Counted from the stretch's first letter, positions 26,891-37,227 are shown. The stretch is DNA of 64,000 bases from Oceanobacter mangrovi (GCF_019740315.1 NZ_JAHXZR010000012.1:62001-126000), one strand, 5' to 3'. Numbers and translations: made by a program. The notes: generated by a model not told the origin, from the letters alone.

Positions 26891-27271
26891 TTTTACCGAC
26901 CAGGACATTACAAATCTTGAAGAAACAGCGCCCTCGAATTCAACCACAATCCGTGGTGTTGAATTTTTGGGAACATCATCACGTAACTAATTTGAACTGA
27001 TAGACATATTAATATCTCGTTTTATTTTAAAGATATGGTGTTTAAAACCAGTTGGCAAGCAGGGTGTGATCTGGTTTTTATTTGAAGTGTTAGCTGGTTT
27101 TATCTTTGATTTCGATTTTGAGAAGCTAATCAAGTATTCGAATGTTTTTACATTTTTTGGCGTGAAATCATTGAACTGCTTGAGAATAATATGAGTCTTC
27201 ATGATGGGGTTCGGAATAGATGGACTTAATTTTCTGATCATAAAGATTCTTATATAAAGAAGCCTTCAAGT
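26891..27271. other. AT-rich 381-bp divergent T6SS promoter region
   Basis: By eye about one third G+C, against roughly 55% in flanking genes. It lies between the FHA gene (minus) and kinase gene (plus) and must carry the promoters of both T6SS arms. An 84-codon minus-strand ORF here looks like random AT-rich translation (Lys/Ile/Ser/Asn-rich, no domain) and is not called. No GG-N10-GC sigma-54 element was found by eye. The composition would suit silencing by an H-NS/MvaT-type protein. Confidence 0.5.
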
Positions 27272-29251
27272 ATGGAAGCTATTGAAAGTAAAAATGTTTT
27301 CAGGATCTATGGTACTCCTGAAAGTAGTGGGTCGGAGCTCAGGGAGGGGGATGTTCTTGGGCGTCGTTATATGCTCATGAAACTCCTTGCAGAAGGTGGT
27401 ACCAGTCTGATATATCGCGCACGTGATATGTTGGCGATAACTGGTCCAGATGATGGTCAGAGTCATATAGCTCTAAAAGTTATTAAGCCAGATATGGCTT
27501 CGTATGCTGAAGATCTGGCCTTCTATGAGTCTTTGTCTACGAGACATTTGTCTCACCCTAATATCGTTAAGGTTTTCGATTTTCACAGGGATAACGGTCT
27601 GTCGTTTGTTTCGATGGAGTTGTTGGAGGGTGAGTCGGTAGCTCAGCTTATGCGTCGATATCCTGATGGTGGGCTGGAGAAAAGCAAGGCATATCGCATC
27701 TTTAATGAAGTCTGTCAGGCCCTGGAATATGCGCATGGCAAGGGGATTATTCACTCTGATATCAAGCCGAGCAATGTACTTGTCCTGGAAGATGGCAGTA
27801 TCAAGGTGATTGATTTTGCCACCTCTCGTTCTTTTCTTGAGGCTGGTGTTCGTCAGAATGCGACTGCGGGCAGTTATTTCGGTTACACACTTTCTTACGC
27901 CAGTCCGGATATTTCCCGTTCTCTGGAAGCTGATCCTGCTGATGACGTGTTCTCGCTTGGCTGTTTGCTGTTTGAAATGCTGGCGGGAAAGCACCCATTT
28001 GGACGCAAGCCATCGTCTGAATTGACGGAAGCGGATATGCCGAAGCGGCCCGCCTCGATCAGTTTATGGACCTGGATGGTGCTGCAGAAAGCGTTGCATC
28101 CGGAACGTAGTCGGCGAATCGGCTCTGTGGCCAGTTTTCGTCGCCTGATTCGCGCCACACGCAAGGTTGGTCCAGGGGTGGCAGCAGCCTCCACTCTGGT
28201 CATCGCATTGACTACCGGTGGTCTGTGGCTGAATGACTATGTTGATGGTCGCCAGCAATACCAACAGCAGCTGGTCGATGTCTATCAGCAACAACAACAA
28301 CAACAAGCGCTACAGCAACGATTTGCAGCTTTGCCAGTGTCAGTGCGCCTTGAGTATCTGAATGAGTTGCAGCAAACCAATGAAAGCGGTCTGGCGCTGG
28401 TAAAGCCGATGCTGCTGGAGTCACTGGATAACAAGGTTGAACAGACTCTGGCAGCGGTTGACGGCGATGATGTGCCTGACTTCAACGCAATTGATACGGA
28501 AATTACAAGGCTGGCCGCAGTGTTGCCGGATTCCTTGCAGCTTGATCACGTTCGCCGGGATGTTTCTCAGCGTCGTGAGCAATTGATTGATCTTTATAAC
28601 TATCGCCTTGCCCAGGACTGGTCGGACGCTGACTTCAGCACTGTCAGTGCCAATCGCATTGTTAAGAGTATGCAGCGTCTGCAGCAGCTGGATGGTCATT
28701 TTCCATGGGATGACGCCTATCTGGAGCACTATCGCCAGATGGTTTCTGAGGCACTTGAGCAGCAGGATTTTGTGCAACTCGGGCAGCTGTACAGCTTTGC
28801 TGAAGTGGTACAGCAAGGATTCCCGGTGGTGGCCAGCGTTTGGCAGGCGCTGCCAGCCGAAACGCTCGATCATGCCAGGGCGCTGTTGGCGTTTCTGGAT
28901 CAGCGTTCGCAGCTGGAGGTTGATGGCGATGCCAGTACGCTGGCGTATCCCGACGATTCGGTACGCTTCCTGGCGGCCGAAGAGCTCACTACCTTGAGGG
29001 AGCAGCTATCCAAATCCTGGCTCGACAAACAGATCGTTGAGGTCTGGGAGCAAGTTGAGGCATTGGCGGATCGTTTTGCGATGCCGCCGCAATCTAAAGT
29101 ACTGCAAGGGTTGGCTGACGCCATGTTGCTCAAGATTGACGCCAAGATGGCCTATCACAAACAGAAGGGTTACAGCGAATCCTATGCCCGCCTGGCATCA
29201 CTGAAACAAACCGTAATGGATCGCACAGCAGCGGTCGGAGAAGCGTCCTGA
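27272..29251 (+). CDS. ppkA: T6SS serine/threonine kinase, PpkA type
   Basis: 659 aa. The cytoplasmic kinase domain (about 28-290) has a Gly-rich loop LAEGGTSLIY (39-48), Lys69 in ALKVIK, Glu85, the catalytic loop HSDIKPSN (161-168) and Mg-binding Asp181 in DFA. So HRD has become HSD and DFG has become DFA, but the catalytic residues remain. One TM (about 301-319) is followed by a Gln-rich stretch (QQQQQQ about 340) and a periplasmic helical region. Expected role: sense an envelope cue and phosphorylate T6SS components read by the FHA protein. First gene of the main T6SS operon; its 5' part is more AT-rich than later genes. Confidence 0.88.
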   Translation: MEAIESKNVFRIYGTPESSGSELREGDVLGRRYMLMKLLAEGGTSLIYRARDMLAITGPDDGQSHIALKVIKPDMASYAEDLAFYESLSTRHLSHPNIVKVFDFHRDNGLSFVSMELLEGESVAQLMRRYPDGGLEKSKAYRIFNEVCQALEYAHGKGIIHSDIKPSNVLVLEDGSIKVIDFATSRSFLEAGVRQNATAGSYFGYTLSYASPDISRSLEADPADDVFSLGCLLFEMLAGKHPFGRKPSSELTEADMPKRPASISLWTWMVLQKALHPERSRRIGSVASFRRLIRATRKVGPGVAAASTLVIALTTGGLWLNDYVDGRQQYQQQLVDVYQQQQQQQALQQRFAALPVSVRLEYLNELQQTNESGLALVKPMLLESLDNKVEQTLAAVDGDDVPDFNAIDTEITRLAAVLPDSLQLDHVRRDVSQRREQLIDLYNYRLAQDWSDADFSTVSANRIVKSMQRLQQLDGHFPWDDAYLEHYRQMVSEALEQQDFVQLGQLYSFAEVVQQGFPVVASVWQALPAETLDHARALLAFLDQRSQLEVDGDASTLAYPDDSVRFLAAEELTTLREQLSKSWLDKQIVEVWEQVEALADRFAMPPQSKVLQGLADAMLLKIDAKMAYHKQKGYSESYARLASLKQTVMDRTAAVGEAS

Positions 29252-30378
29252 TGAGCTGTATTACTCTGGATGAAATTCAGCAATTGCTGATACCACTGGA
29301 ACTGGATGAAGGTCCGGCAGGGCCAGACCTGCGTGACAATATTGCACCGGACTCCAGTTACCAGCTGTTGCGGGATGTGCGTACTACCGCACGCAATAAC
29401 GAGCGCTCCGCATCCCAGCTGGGAGAGGAAAACTTTATCCAGGCGGATGACTGGCATCCCATTCTTGATCATGTACCTGGCGTGCTTCGGCAGGAAAGCA
29501 AAGATATTGAGATGGTTGCCTGGTACATCGAGGCACTGACTCGTAAATATGGTTTTCTGGGACTGGCGCGGGGTTATCGGCTGGCTGCCGGCCTGATCGA
29601 GGGGTTTGGTGAGCAGCTTTATCCTCGCCCGGATGAGGATGGCCTGACGACCCAGTTGGGGCCGTTGATTGGCCTTAATGGCTATGGCAATGAAGGCGCT
29701 CTGATCGTACCCATCAAATCCATCATCATCGCGAGTAGTGACAGTCTTGGCCAATTGGCGATCTGGCAGTACGAGCAGGCGCTGGAAACTGACCGGATTT
29801 CCGATGAAAAGAAAAAGGCTGCCCGCCTGAAGCAGGGAGTGCTGTCGAAAGCCGAAGTTGAGGCGGTTGCCAAGGGAACGTCGGTTGCCTTTCTCAAGGC
29901 TACTCGCAAAGCTCTCAGCGAAGCATTGGAAGCCTATCAATATTTTCAGCAAGTGTTGGATCAGTACGCAACTGATGACCCGCAGCCCTCGATGCAGGTA
30001 CTCGATACGCTCAAGACCTGCGAGCAAATGCTGACCTATGTAGCAGGTGATCGTTTGCAGGAAGAGGAAATGGTCGCCGCAGAGCAGACGACAGAGGACG
30101 TAGCCGGAGACGAAACGGCAGAAGCCGTCAGTCCTCAGGCAGTTATGACGGCCGCTGTGATTGCCAATCGAAACGACGCTGTCAAAACCCTCCAGAAGGT
30201 GGCGGACTATTTTCGTCAGGCTGAACCGCATTCGCCTATTTCCTATTCGATTGAACAAATTATTCGCTGGAGCAACCTGTCCCTGCCGGAATTGATCGCA
30301 CAGTTGATTCCGGACGATGGGGCGCGCCAGAAATTTCAAACTCTTTCCGGTATTCAACCCGGTGATACCGGCCAGTAA
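29251..30378 (+). CDS. tssA: T6SS protein TssA
   Basis: 375 aa. An ImpA-type N-terminal domain is visible around [19 protein letters not shown] and the LYPRPDEDG block. A C-terminal helical region with [15 protein letters not shown] follows, typical of TssA proteins that guide baseplate docking and sheath polymerisation. The start overlaps the kinase stop by one base, indicating coupling. No TM. Confidence 0.92.
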   Translation: MSCITLDEIQQLLIPLELDEGPAGPDLRDNIAPDSSYQLLRDVRTTARNNERSASQLGEENFIQADDWHPILDHVPGVLRQESKDIEMVAWYIEALTRKYGFLGLARGYRLAAGLIEGFGEQLYPRPDEDGLTTQLGPLIGLNGYGNEGALIVPIKSIIIASSDSLGQLAIWQYEQALETDRISDEKKKAARLKQGVLSKAEVEAVAKGTSVAFLKATRKALSEALEAYQYFQQVLDQYATDDPQPSMQVLDTLKTCEQMLTYVAGDRLQEEEMVAAEQTTEDVAGDETAEAVSPQAVMTAAVIANRNDAVKTLQKVADYFRQAEPHSPISYSIEQIIRWSNLSLPELIAQLIPDDGARQKFQTLSGIQPGDTGQ

Positions 30379-30422
30379 ATGGAAACCGGCAACATCATGG
30401 AACAACTGTTAGGGAGTCCTCT

Positions 30423-30926
30423 ATGGAAAGCATTCACAAAAAGCTGAACCGGGTGCGCAAGCCTCGGGTTCACATCAGTTACGACGTAGAAACCGAAGAT
30501 GCGGTTGAAAAAAAGGAATTGCCGTTCGTCGTCGGCGTGATGGGCGATTTTTCCGGTGATCCAACCCAACCGTTGAAGCCATTAAAAGATCGACGTTTTG
30601 TGCAGATTGATCGGGATAACTTCAACGATGTTCTGAAAAGCATGACGCCAGGTCTCAGCTTCAAGGTGAAAAACACGTTGGAAAACGACGGCAGTGAATT
30701 TGCGGTCGACCTGAAATTCAACAGCATGACCGACTTTGAACCGGCAGCCATTGTGAACCAGGTAGAACCGCTGAAAAAGCTGATGGACACCCGTAACAAG
30801 TTACGCGACCTGTCGACCAAGGCGGACCGATCCGAGCAGCTGGAAGACATTCTTGAGCGGGTATTGAACAACCAGGCTGATCTGACCGAGCTGGCAGAAG
30901 CCCTGGGTACAGAAAAGGAGAGTTAA
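30423..30926 (+). CDS. tssB: T6SS sheath small subunit TssB (VipA)
   Basis: 167 aa, standard length. It opens with [21 protein letters not shown], and [13 protein letters not shown] and [12 protein letters not shown] are diagnostic. It pairs with TssC to build the contractile sheath. Good Shine-Dalgarno (AGGGAG). Three bp separate it from tssC. Confidence 0.97.
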   Translation: MESIHKKLNRVRKPRVHISYDVETEDAVEKKELPFVVGVMGDFSGDPTQPLKPLKDRRFVQIDRDNFNDVLKSMTPGLSFKVKNTLENDGSEFAVDLKFNSMTDFEPAAIVNQVEPLKKLMDTRNKLRDLSTKADRSEQLEDILERVLNNQADLTELAEALGTEKES

Positions 30927-30929
30927 GCA

Positions 30930-32399
30930 ATGACTGAAGCCGTGCAGGATGCCCCACAGGCAGAAGCCCAAACCCTGACCCTGTTCGAACAGGCGTTGCA
31001 GGCGACCAAACAAACCGAAGCGGACGATGCCAAGGAACTCCTCAAGGCTCTGACTGATGAGGCCATGAAGGGAACCGTCAGCTGGAACAAGAACCTGACG
31101 GTTACTTTCCGCAAGGCGATTGAAGCAATCGATGAAGCGATCAGCCAACAGCTGCGTGAAATCATGCATCACGAAAAATTCCAGAAGCTGGAAGGCAGCT
31201 GGCGTGGTCTGCACTATTTTGTGATGAACAGCGAAACCAGCAATACGCTGAAGCTGAAAGTCATGAATGCATCCAAACGTGATGTGGCCCGTGACCTTTC
31301 CAAGGCGGTCGAGTTTGATCAGAGCCAGACCTTCAAAAAACTCTACGAGAATGAATTTGGTACGCCTGGTGGTGAACCTTATGGCGCCCTGGTGGGGGAT
31401 TTTGAATTCACCAACCATCCAGATGATATTGAGTTCCTCGGCAATATGTCGAATGTTGCGGCCGCCGCATTCTGTCCGTTCCTGACTGCTGCTGATCCAA
31501 AGCTGTTTGGTTTTGATAACTGGACTGAACTGTCCAAACCACGCGACCTGGCCAAAATTTTCGACTCGGCTGAATACATCAAATGGCGCTCATTCCGCGA
31601 TTCCGACGATTCGCGCTTTGTCACCATGGCCATGCCGCGGGTACTGTCTCGTCTGCCATATGGGGCTGACACCAAGCCAATCGAAGAATTTGGCTATGAA
31701 GAAGTGGATCCACAGGGCAAGGCTGATCGTGAAGATTATTGCTGGTCCAACGCTGCCTACGTACTGGCGACCCGCCTGACTGCAGCCTTTGCCGAATATG
31801 GCTGGTGTACTGCCATTCGTGGTGCTGAAGGCGGTGGTCGGGTAGACAACCTGCCGGTTCATCTGACGACCACAGACGATGGTGATGTGGATATGCAGTG
31901 TCCAACCGAAATTGGTATTACGGATCGTCGTGAAGCGGAATTGAGCAGCCTGGGCTTTATGCCTCTGTCGCATTACAAGAACACTGACTATGCCGTGTTC
32001 TTCGGTGGCCAGACTACCCAGAAAGCGGCGGTTTACGCGAATCCGGATGCCACTGCCAATGCAGCAATTTCAGCGCGTTTGCCATATGTCATGGCGACCT
32101 CCCGTATCGCTCACTACCTCAAGGTGATGGCGCGTGACAAGGTTGGTTCATTCATGGAAGCCGAAGACATGCAGCAATGGCTGAACCGTTGGGTTAACGG
32201 CTATGTTAATGCCAGCGCGGAAGGTGGTCAGGATATGCGTGCCCGCTATCCACTGCGTGAAGCCAAAATCCAGGTCAAGCCAATCCCTGGCAAACCGGGT
32301 TCCTACAATGCTGTTGCCTGGCTGCGCCCATGGCTGCAAATGGAAGAATTGACGACGTCCTTGCGGATGGTCGCGCGTATTCCAGAAATCGTTGGCTAA
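30930..32399 (+). CDS. tssC: T6SS sheath large subunit TssC (VipB)
   Basis: 489 aa, typical length. Diagnostic blocks include [35 protein letters not shown] and the C-terminal [21 protein letters not shown]. Partner of TssB in the cytoplasmic sheath. Followed by a strong stem-loop (32409-32430) before a second TssC-like gene, consistent with higher expression of tssBC than of the downstream genes. Confidence 0.97.
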   Translation: MTEAVQDAPQAEAQTLTLFEQALQATKQTEADDAKELLKALTDEAMKGTVSWNKNLTVTFRKAIEAIDEAISQQLREIMHHEKFQKLEGSWRGLHYFVMNSETSNTLKLKVMNASKRDVARDLSKAVEFDQSQTFKKLYENEFGTPGGEPYGALVGDFEFTNHPDDIEFLGNMSNVAAAAFCPFLTAADPKLFGFDNWTELSKPRDLAKIFDSAEYIKWRSFRDSDDSRFVTMAMPRVLSRLPYGADTKPIEEFGYEEVDPQGKADREDYCWSNAAYVLATRLTAAFAEYGWCTAIRGAEGGGRVDNLPVHLTTTDDGDVDMQCPTEIGITDRREAELSSLGFMPLSHYKNTDYAVFFGGQTTQKAAVYANPDATANAAISARLPYVMATSRIAHYLKVMARDKVGSFMEAEDMQQWLNRWVNGYVNASAEGGQDMRARYPLREAKIQVKPIPGKPGSYNAVAWLRPWLQMEELTTSLRMVARIPEIVG

Positions 32400-32408
32400 A
32401 ACGGCATA

Positions 32409-32430
32409 GGCCCCGCTGGCTGGCGGGGCC
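32409..32430 (+). promoter_or_regulatory. GC-rich stem-loop between tssC and the tssC-like gene
   Basis: GGCCCCGC and GCGGGGCC pair perfectly around TGGCTG, 10 bases after the tssC stop. There is no U-run. It may protect the tssBC mRNA 3' end or partially terminate, giving sheath proteins in excess. Confidence 0.55.
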
Positions 32431-32527
32431 GCTAAACACTCTTCAATTCAGGCAAACGTCAGGCTGACCGTGATGAACGGTTGGCCGTGGTGTTTTTGCC
32501 GCAAACCAGGCTTCGGATACAGGGAAG

Positions 32528-34066
32528 ATGAGCAATCTACGACAGCCGGACGGCAATACTGCCATTGCGTGTCTGGAACCAGTAGAACTGCCGCAGGCAA
32601 GGAATGCCGTGCGCCAGCCTGCTGCCGTGCCAATGGCGGAAAGCCACACCGACAAGGCGGTTGACTCAGCCTGGTTGCAGAAACTTGCCTTGCGTACCAG
32701 GTCGGAAGATTCCGGCCAGTTACAGTATTTGCTGCAACGCATGATGGTGGAAATCGAGGAGCGTGTTGCGCGTCAACTGGATGAGATTATCCATCATGAG
32801 CGTTTCAAGGCTTTGGAAGCGTCATGGCGCGGGCTGTTGTATCTGGTCGAAACCGAAGCGGATTACGACGAAGAGTTAATGGTCAAAATCCGGGTGATGG
32901 ATATCAGCTGGGAAGACGCTGCCCGGGATTTGGGCCGTGCGATCGAGTTTGACCAGAGTTACCTGTTTCAGCGTATTTACAGCGATGAATTTGATACACC
33001 GGGCGGTGAGCCATTTGGCGTGCTGTTGGGGGATTATCGGGTTTCACACAAAACCCGTCGTACCAGCTCAATGGCCGACGTGGATGTACTGCGAGAAATG
33101 TCCCAGATAGCGACGGCTGCCCTGTGCCCGTTTCTGGTTGGTGTCGACAGTTCATTGTTTGGCCTCGACTCCATGAGCGAGCTGGCGAATATCGCGGATT
33201 ACCACGATGTGTTCGAACAAACCGAATACCTGCGCTGGCGTAGCCTGAGGCAGATGGAGTCGACCCGTTTTGTTGGTCTGGTGATGCCGGATGTGTTGAT
33301 GCGTCAGCCATGGCAACCGGATGAAACCCGCCCGGACCCTTTGCCTTATCGCGAGGGTATTCATCGGGGAGTGAGCGATTATCTCTGGGGCAATGCCTGT
33401 TATGCCATGGGTGGTGTGCTGATCCGGGCATTCGCCAACAATGGCTGGTTTGCTGATATCCGGGGCGGCACCCATGAATTTGGTGAAGGCGGCATTGTTC
33501 GCCAGATGGTGTATGGAGACTACGCCGAACGGCGCGAAGACGTTGCTCGCAAGCCCGCCACCATTGTGCAGATTGACGACTACCTGGAACGTGATCTCAG
33601 TGAATTGGGGTTCGTACCTTTGTGCAGCTATCACAGCAGTGAAGTGAGTGTTTTCTACAGTAACAGCTCGCTGCATCAACCACCGCGCATGAACACTGAA
33701 ATTGCCAATACCAACGCCCGGATGTCGGCGATGATCCAGTACATGATGTGTGTTGCCCGTTTTGGTCATTACATCAAGATGATCGGCCGTAACAAGGTTG
33801 GCAGTTACATCAGCGCCTCGGATTGCCAGCGCATCCTGCAGAACTGGCTAAACCAGTACACCACGGCCAGTGAGGGTTCTTCGCCAGCTCTGAAAGCCCG
33901 CTATCCATTGTCTGAGTCCCGTGTGGAAGTACGGGAAGCACCGGGCAAGCAGGGCCATTTTACCTGCGTTATCTACCTTAAACCCCATTTCCAGCTCGAC
34001 CAGCTGGTGTCCAGTATCAAACTGGTCACCGAACTGGCGGTCGGCTCAGTGGATTCTGGCGGTTGA
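32528..34066 (+). CDS. Second TssC-like sheath-family protein (ImpD/TssC2 type)
   Basis: 512 aa, clearly homologous to TssC: LEASWRGLLYLVETEADYD, FQRIYSDEFDTPGGEPFGVLLGDY and a matching C-terminal VYLKPHFQLDQL-type ending. It is diverged along its whole length. The N-terminal 50 residues are unlike TssC. Some T6SS loci (imp-type, for example Agrobacterium) carry two TssC homologues, of which one forms the sheath with TssB. The function of the second is uncertain: perhaps a baseplate- or cap-proximal ring, or a regulator. Start placement is unsure because AGGGA sits only 2 nt from the ATG. Confidence 0.9.
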   Translation: MSNLRQPDGNTAIACLEPVELPQARNAVRQPAAVPMAESHTDKAVDSAWLQKLALRTRSEDSGQLQYLLQRMMVEIEERVARQLDEIIHHERFKALEASWRGLLYLVETEADYDEELMVKIRVMDISWEDAARDLGRAIEFDQSYLFQRIYSDEFDTPGGEPFGVLLGDYRVSHKTRRTSSMADVDVLREMSQIATAALCPFLVGVDSSLFGLDSMSELANIADYHDVFEQTEYLRWRSLRQMESTRFVGLVMPDVLMRQPWQPDETRPDPLPYREGIHRGVSDYLWGNACYAMGGVLIRAFANNGWFADIRGGTHEFGEGGIVRQMVYGDYAERREDVARKPATIVQIDDYLERDLSELGFVPLCSYHSSEVSVFYSNSSLHQPPRMNTEIANTNARMSAMIQYMMCVARFGHYIKMIGRNKVGSYISASDCQRILQNWLNQYTTASEGSSPALKARYPLSESRVEVREAPGKQGHFTCVIYLKPHFQLDQLVSSIKLVTELAVGSVDSGG

Positions 34067-34098
34067 TCACAGCTACTAACGGATTAATGAGACAAACG

Positions 34099-34908
34099 AT
34101 GACTACGGCACAAACACTTTATCGTGAAGGGAAATTGCAGTCGGCTGTTGAACAGGCGCTACAGGAAGTGAAAGACCAGCCAGCCAGTGCAACCGCCCGC
34201 GCCTTTCTGGCTGAGCTGCTGTGTATTCAGGGCGACTATCAACGGGCTGATAACCAGCTTAATACGCTGGTGACGCTGGAACCTGCCAGCCTGCTGATGG
34301 TGAATACCTGGCGCCAACTGATTCGGGCTTCGCAAGCGCGTCAGGACGTGTATCAGCGTAATGCCGTCCCGGCGGTGATTGACCAGCCGGGCCCTCGCAT
34401 CGAAAACGCCCTGGGACTGCTGCTGGCACTGCAGGAACAAAATCTCGACAAGGCCAATGAATGTCTGGCCCGTGTTGATGCCAACACACCCGCTGACGAA
34501 GACAGCCCCTTTATCGTCAATGGTCAGCGAACCTGGTTGCGCGATCTGGATGACATTAACGCCGGCATTCTCGAAGTGATGGGCGCCAACGGCAAATACT
34601 TCTGGATTGAGTATGAGGATATTCGGGAGCTGAGGCTGCATCAACCGCAACGCCCTCTCGATGTCATCTGGCGCAAGGCAACGCTGGTGTTATCCAACGG
34701 TACCGAAGGTGAAGTCTTTATTCCGGCCATTTATCCCGACAGTGAAACCGACAGTCAATTGCTGGGGCTGTCAACTGACTGGCATGAACAGGGCGATGTG
34801 ATGCGTGGCCAGGGGCTGCGCAACTGGTTGTGTGGCGAAGCGGTGGTGTCGATGAATGAACTGGACAGTGTTAACTGGGCTGTGCTGGTCGAAGCAGGTG
34901 AAGCCTGA
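34099..34908 (+). CDS. tagJ: T6SS accessory protein TagJ (ImpE)
   Basis: 269 aa from the ATG at 34099; an ATG at 34087 and a TTG at 34063 are also possible. The ImpE/TagJ opening TLYREGKLQSAVEQALQEVK is a TPR-like helical repeat, followed by the RTWLRDLDD...GKYFWIEYEDI block of the family. In characterised systems TagJ binds the N-terminal helix of TssB and is dispensable or modulatory. It nearly overlaps both neighbours, and its stop overlaps the tssE start. Confidence 0.9.
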   Translation: MTTAQTLYREGKLQSAVEQALQEVKDQPASATARAFLAELLCIQGDYQRADNQLNTLVTLEPASLLMVNTWRQLIRASQARQDVYQRNAVPAVIDQPGPRIENALGLLLALQEQNLDKANECLARVDANTPADEDSPFIVNGQRTWLRDLDDINAGILEVMGANGKYFWIEYEDIRELRLHQPQRPLDVIWRKATLVLSNGTEGEVFIPAIYPDSETDSQLLGLSTDWHEQGDVMRGQGLRNWLCGEAVVSMNELDSVNWAVLVEAGEA

Positions 34909-35405
34909 TGGCACGGGTTTCTGCCCATCAGCCGGTATTGCCATCGTTACTGGATCGGCTGATCGATGAAGACCCGTCTACACCATCGGATGACCATAAG
35001 ACCAACAGCATGCTGTTAAAGGAAATGAAAGAAGGCGTGCGACGGGATCTGGAAAATCTGCTGAATACGCGTCTGGCTCATCAGTACCAGCTGGATCGAC
35101 ACCGCGAAGTAGAACATTCGGTCGTGAATTATGGCCTGCGCGACTTCAGCCATGTGCAGTTTGACTCCGAGGCGGATCGACAGCAGTTCCGCTGGAGCAT
35201 AGTGCAGCTGATCGAGCGTTTTGAGCCACGGCTGCAGCGTGTGCAAGTCGATATGGTACCGGTCGGGGAAGACTACGAACGCACCTTGTACATCAAGATC
35301 GCGGGTATGTTGCTGGTCGAGCCGGATCCAGTACATATGATTCTCGACTCGCGGGTACGCACCATCGACCGGTCATTGCGGTTACGGGAGCTCAATCATG
35401 GATGA
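34908..35405 (+). CDS. tssE: T6SS baseplate protein TssE (gp25-like)
   Basis: 165 aa. A C-terminal gp25/lysozyme-like fold region includes the conserved IERFEPRLQRVQV block. Baseplate wedge component that starts sheath polymerisation. Its ATG shares a base with the tagJ stop, and its end overlaps tssF by 8 bp. Standard length. Confidence 0.94.
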   Translation: MARVSAHQPVLPSLLDRLIDEDPSTPSDDHKTNSMLLKEMKEGVRRDLENLLNTRLAHQYQLDRHREVEHSVVNYGLRDFSHVQFDSEADRQQFRWSIVQLIERFEPRLQRVQVDMVPVGEDYERTLYIKIAGMLLVEPDPVHMILDSRVRTIDRSLRLRELNHG

Positions 35406-37227
35406 CAAGCTGCTTTCCTACTACAACCGGGAACTGGCCTATATTCGCAAGGCTGGTGCCGAGTTTGCCGAACAGCACCCGAAAATTGCCGGTCGGCTGA
35501 GGCTCGACAAGGACATTGTTGAAGACCCGCATGTCTCACGCTTGATCGAGTCCTTTGCGTTTCTGACCTCTCGTATTCGGCGCAATATTGATGACAGTTT
35601 CCCGGAGCTGACCGAAGCGCTGATGGGGTTGTTGTATCCCGATTACCACGCGCCGGTACCGTCCTGTTCGGTGATTCAGCAGCGGGTGATTCCACAGATG
35701 GCGCACACTGCGCTGGTGCCGGCGCAAACCCGGATGGAATTGGGGAAAGGTGATACGGTCTGCCATTTCCGCACCTGTTTCGACAATACCGTATTACCGT
35801 TGACCATTACTGATGCGGCCTTCACGCCGATTCCGGTGAAAGCACCGGCGTTGCCATTTGAATTGTCCGAAGGGCGTTTACAGTCGGTTATGCGGGTCAA
35901 TGTTGCGCCGCTCAAACTCAATGACCTGGCCAGCATTGAATCTGACAGCCTCAGGTTTTATATCCACGGACAGCCACAATTGGCGTTTCGCTTGTATGAA
36001 TACCTGTTTCATAACCTGCTGGGCATTGCCGTGGCGCGTGACCCGCTGGCAACCGATGCGGTTTTCCTCTCAGCCGATGCCTTGCGGCCTGTCGGCATGG
36101 CTGATGATGAGGCACTGATCCCTTTCGATGGACGGACATCGAGAGGCCACCGGTTGTTATCCGAATTTTTTATTTTCCCCGAGAAATTCCTGTTTGCCGA
36201 ATTGCAGGGTTTGAAATCCGTGTGGCAACAACTGCCGGAAGGGTTTCAGCTGTATTTTTACTTTGCAGATACAGACCCTGAGCTGGTGCAGGGCATTGAT
36301 GGAAACACTTTGATCCCTGGTTGTACGCCGATTGTTAACCTGTTTGATGAAAAAACCGAACCGGTAAGAATGGCCAAAATCGGGGATGAATTCCGTCTCC
36401 GAATCGCACCTAACTACGGCCAGCTGGCAGATATTCATACGGTCAAACGGGTTAATGCTCGCCCGCCGCATGGTGAACGACTGGCTATCAGTCCTTTCTA
36501 TGGTTCTCACAAGCAGCGTCGGCAAGCCAATGAGTCGGTGCAAATGTTCTGGAGTTTGCGGCGTGAAAACAGTTATTGGCACACCGGTCGTCCCAGTCGT
36601 GGTACTGACAGCTGGTTGGCGTTGGTGGACGATGGCTTTAATCCGCTGGAGGACCGCAAGGAGTGGGTGATTGAGGCCGACGTCGTCGCAACCAATCGGG
36701 ATCTGCCTGGCAAGCTTCCCTTTGGTCCCGGAGAGCCGCGAGTGGCATTTTATGAGGGAGGGTCTGGTTTGCGCCAGAGCTGCCTGTTGCCACCAACTCC
36801 AGCCTTGCAACCCCGGTTGCAGGAAGCAACTCGCTGGCAATTGATTCATCACATTTCACTGCAGTGCTTCGGCGAGCGTGACGGTGTGGAGGTATTGAAG
36901 GAAGTGCTGCGGCTTTACGACCTGCAGGGCACCAAAAGCTCGGGAGCCATCATCAACGGCATTACCGGGCTGAGTACCGAGACGACGACCGCACGGATTA
37001 TCCAGCAGGGCCGCGCCGCCTTGTGTCAGGGCACCCGGATTGTGCTTGAGTTCGATCCGCTGTTTGACAGCAGTAACAGCCTCTACTTGTTCAGTGCCTT
37101 GCTGAGCGAGTTTTTTGCCCAGTTGTGTGCCATGAACAGCTTCACCCAGCTGGTGGTCAAACTGCAGCACAAGCCACAGCCATATATCGAGTGGCCTCCC
37201 CGTAACGGGGCCCAGGTGCTGTTATGA
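35398..37227 (+). CDS. tssF: T6SS baseplate protein TssF
   Basis: 609 aa, usual size. The family start LLSYYNRELAYIRKAGAEFAE is unmistakable, with GLLYPDYHAPVPS and a late LYLFSALLSEFFAQLCAMNSF block. TssF2G forms the wedge of the baseplate with TssE and TssK. Overlaps tssE by 8 bp and tssG by 4 bp. Confidence 0.96.
   Translation: MDDKLLSYYNRELAYIRKAGAEFAEQHPKIAGRLRLDKDIVEDPHVSRLIESFAFLTSRIRRNIDDSFPELTEALMGLLYPDYHAPVPSCSVIQQRVIPQMAHTALVPAQTRMELGKGDTVCHFRTCFDNTVLPLTITDAAFTPIPVKAPALPFELSEGRLQSVMRVNVAPLKLNDLASIESDSLRFYIHGQPQLAFRLYEYLFHNLLGIAVARDPLATDAVFLSADALRPVGMADDEALIPFDGRTSRGHRLLSEFFIFPEKFLFAELQGLKSVWQQLPEGFQLYFYFADTDPELVQGIDGNTLIPGCTPIVNLFDEKTEPVRMAKIGDEFRLRIAPNYGQLADIHTVKRVNARPPHGERLAISPFYGSHKQRRQANESVQMFWSLRRENSYWHTGRPSRGTDSWLALVDDGFNPLEDRKEWVIEADVVATNRDLPGKLPFGPGEPRVAFYEGGSGLRQSCLLPPTPALQPRLQEATRWQLIHHISLQCFGERDGVEVLKEVLRLYDLQGTKSSGAIINGITGLSTETTTARIIQQGRAALCQGTRIVLEFDPLFDSSNSLYLFSALLSEFFAQLCAMNSFTQLVVKLQHKPQPYIEWPPRNGAQVLL

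Noticed and set aside
26987-27241. 84-codon minus-strand ORF in the AT-rich T6SS intergenic region
   Set aside because: Lys/Asn/Ile/Ser-rich translation typical of random AT-rich DNA, with no motif or convincing ribosome-binding site.
28286-28310. CAA/CAG-rich microsatellite-like stretch in the kinase gene
   Set aside because: Encodes a short in-frame Gln run; too short and impure to call as a phase-variable repeat.
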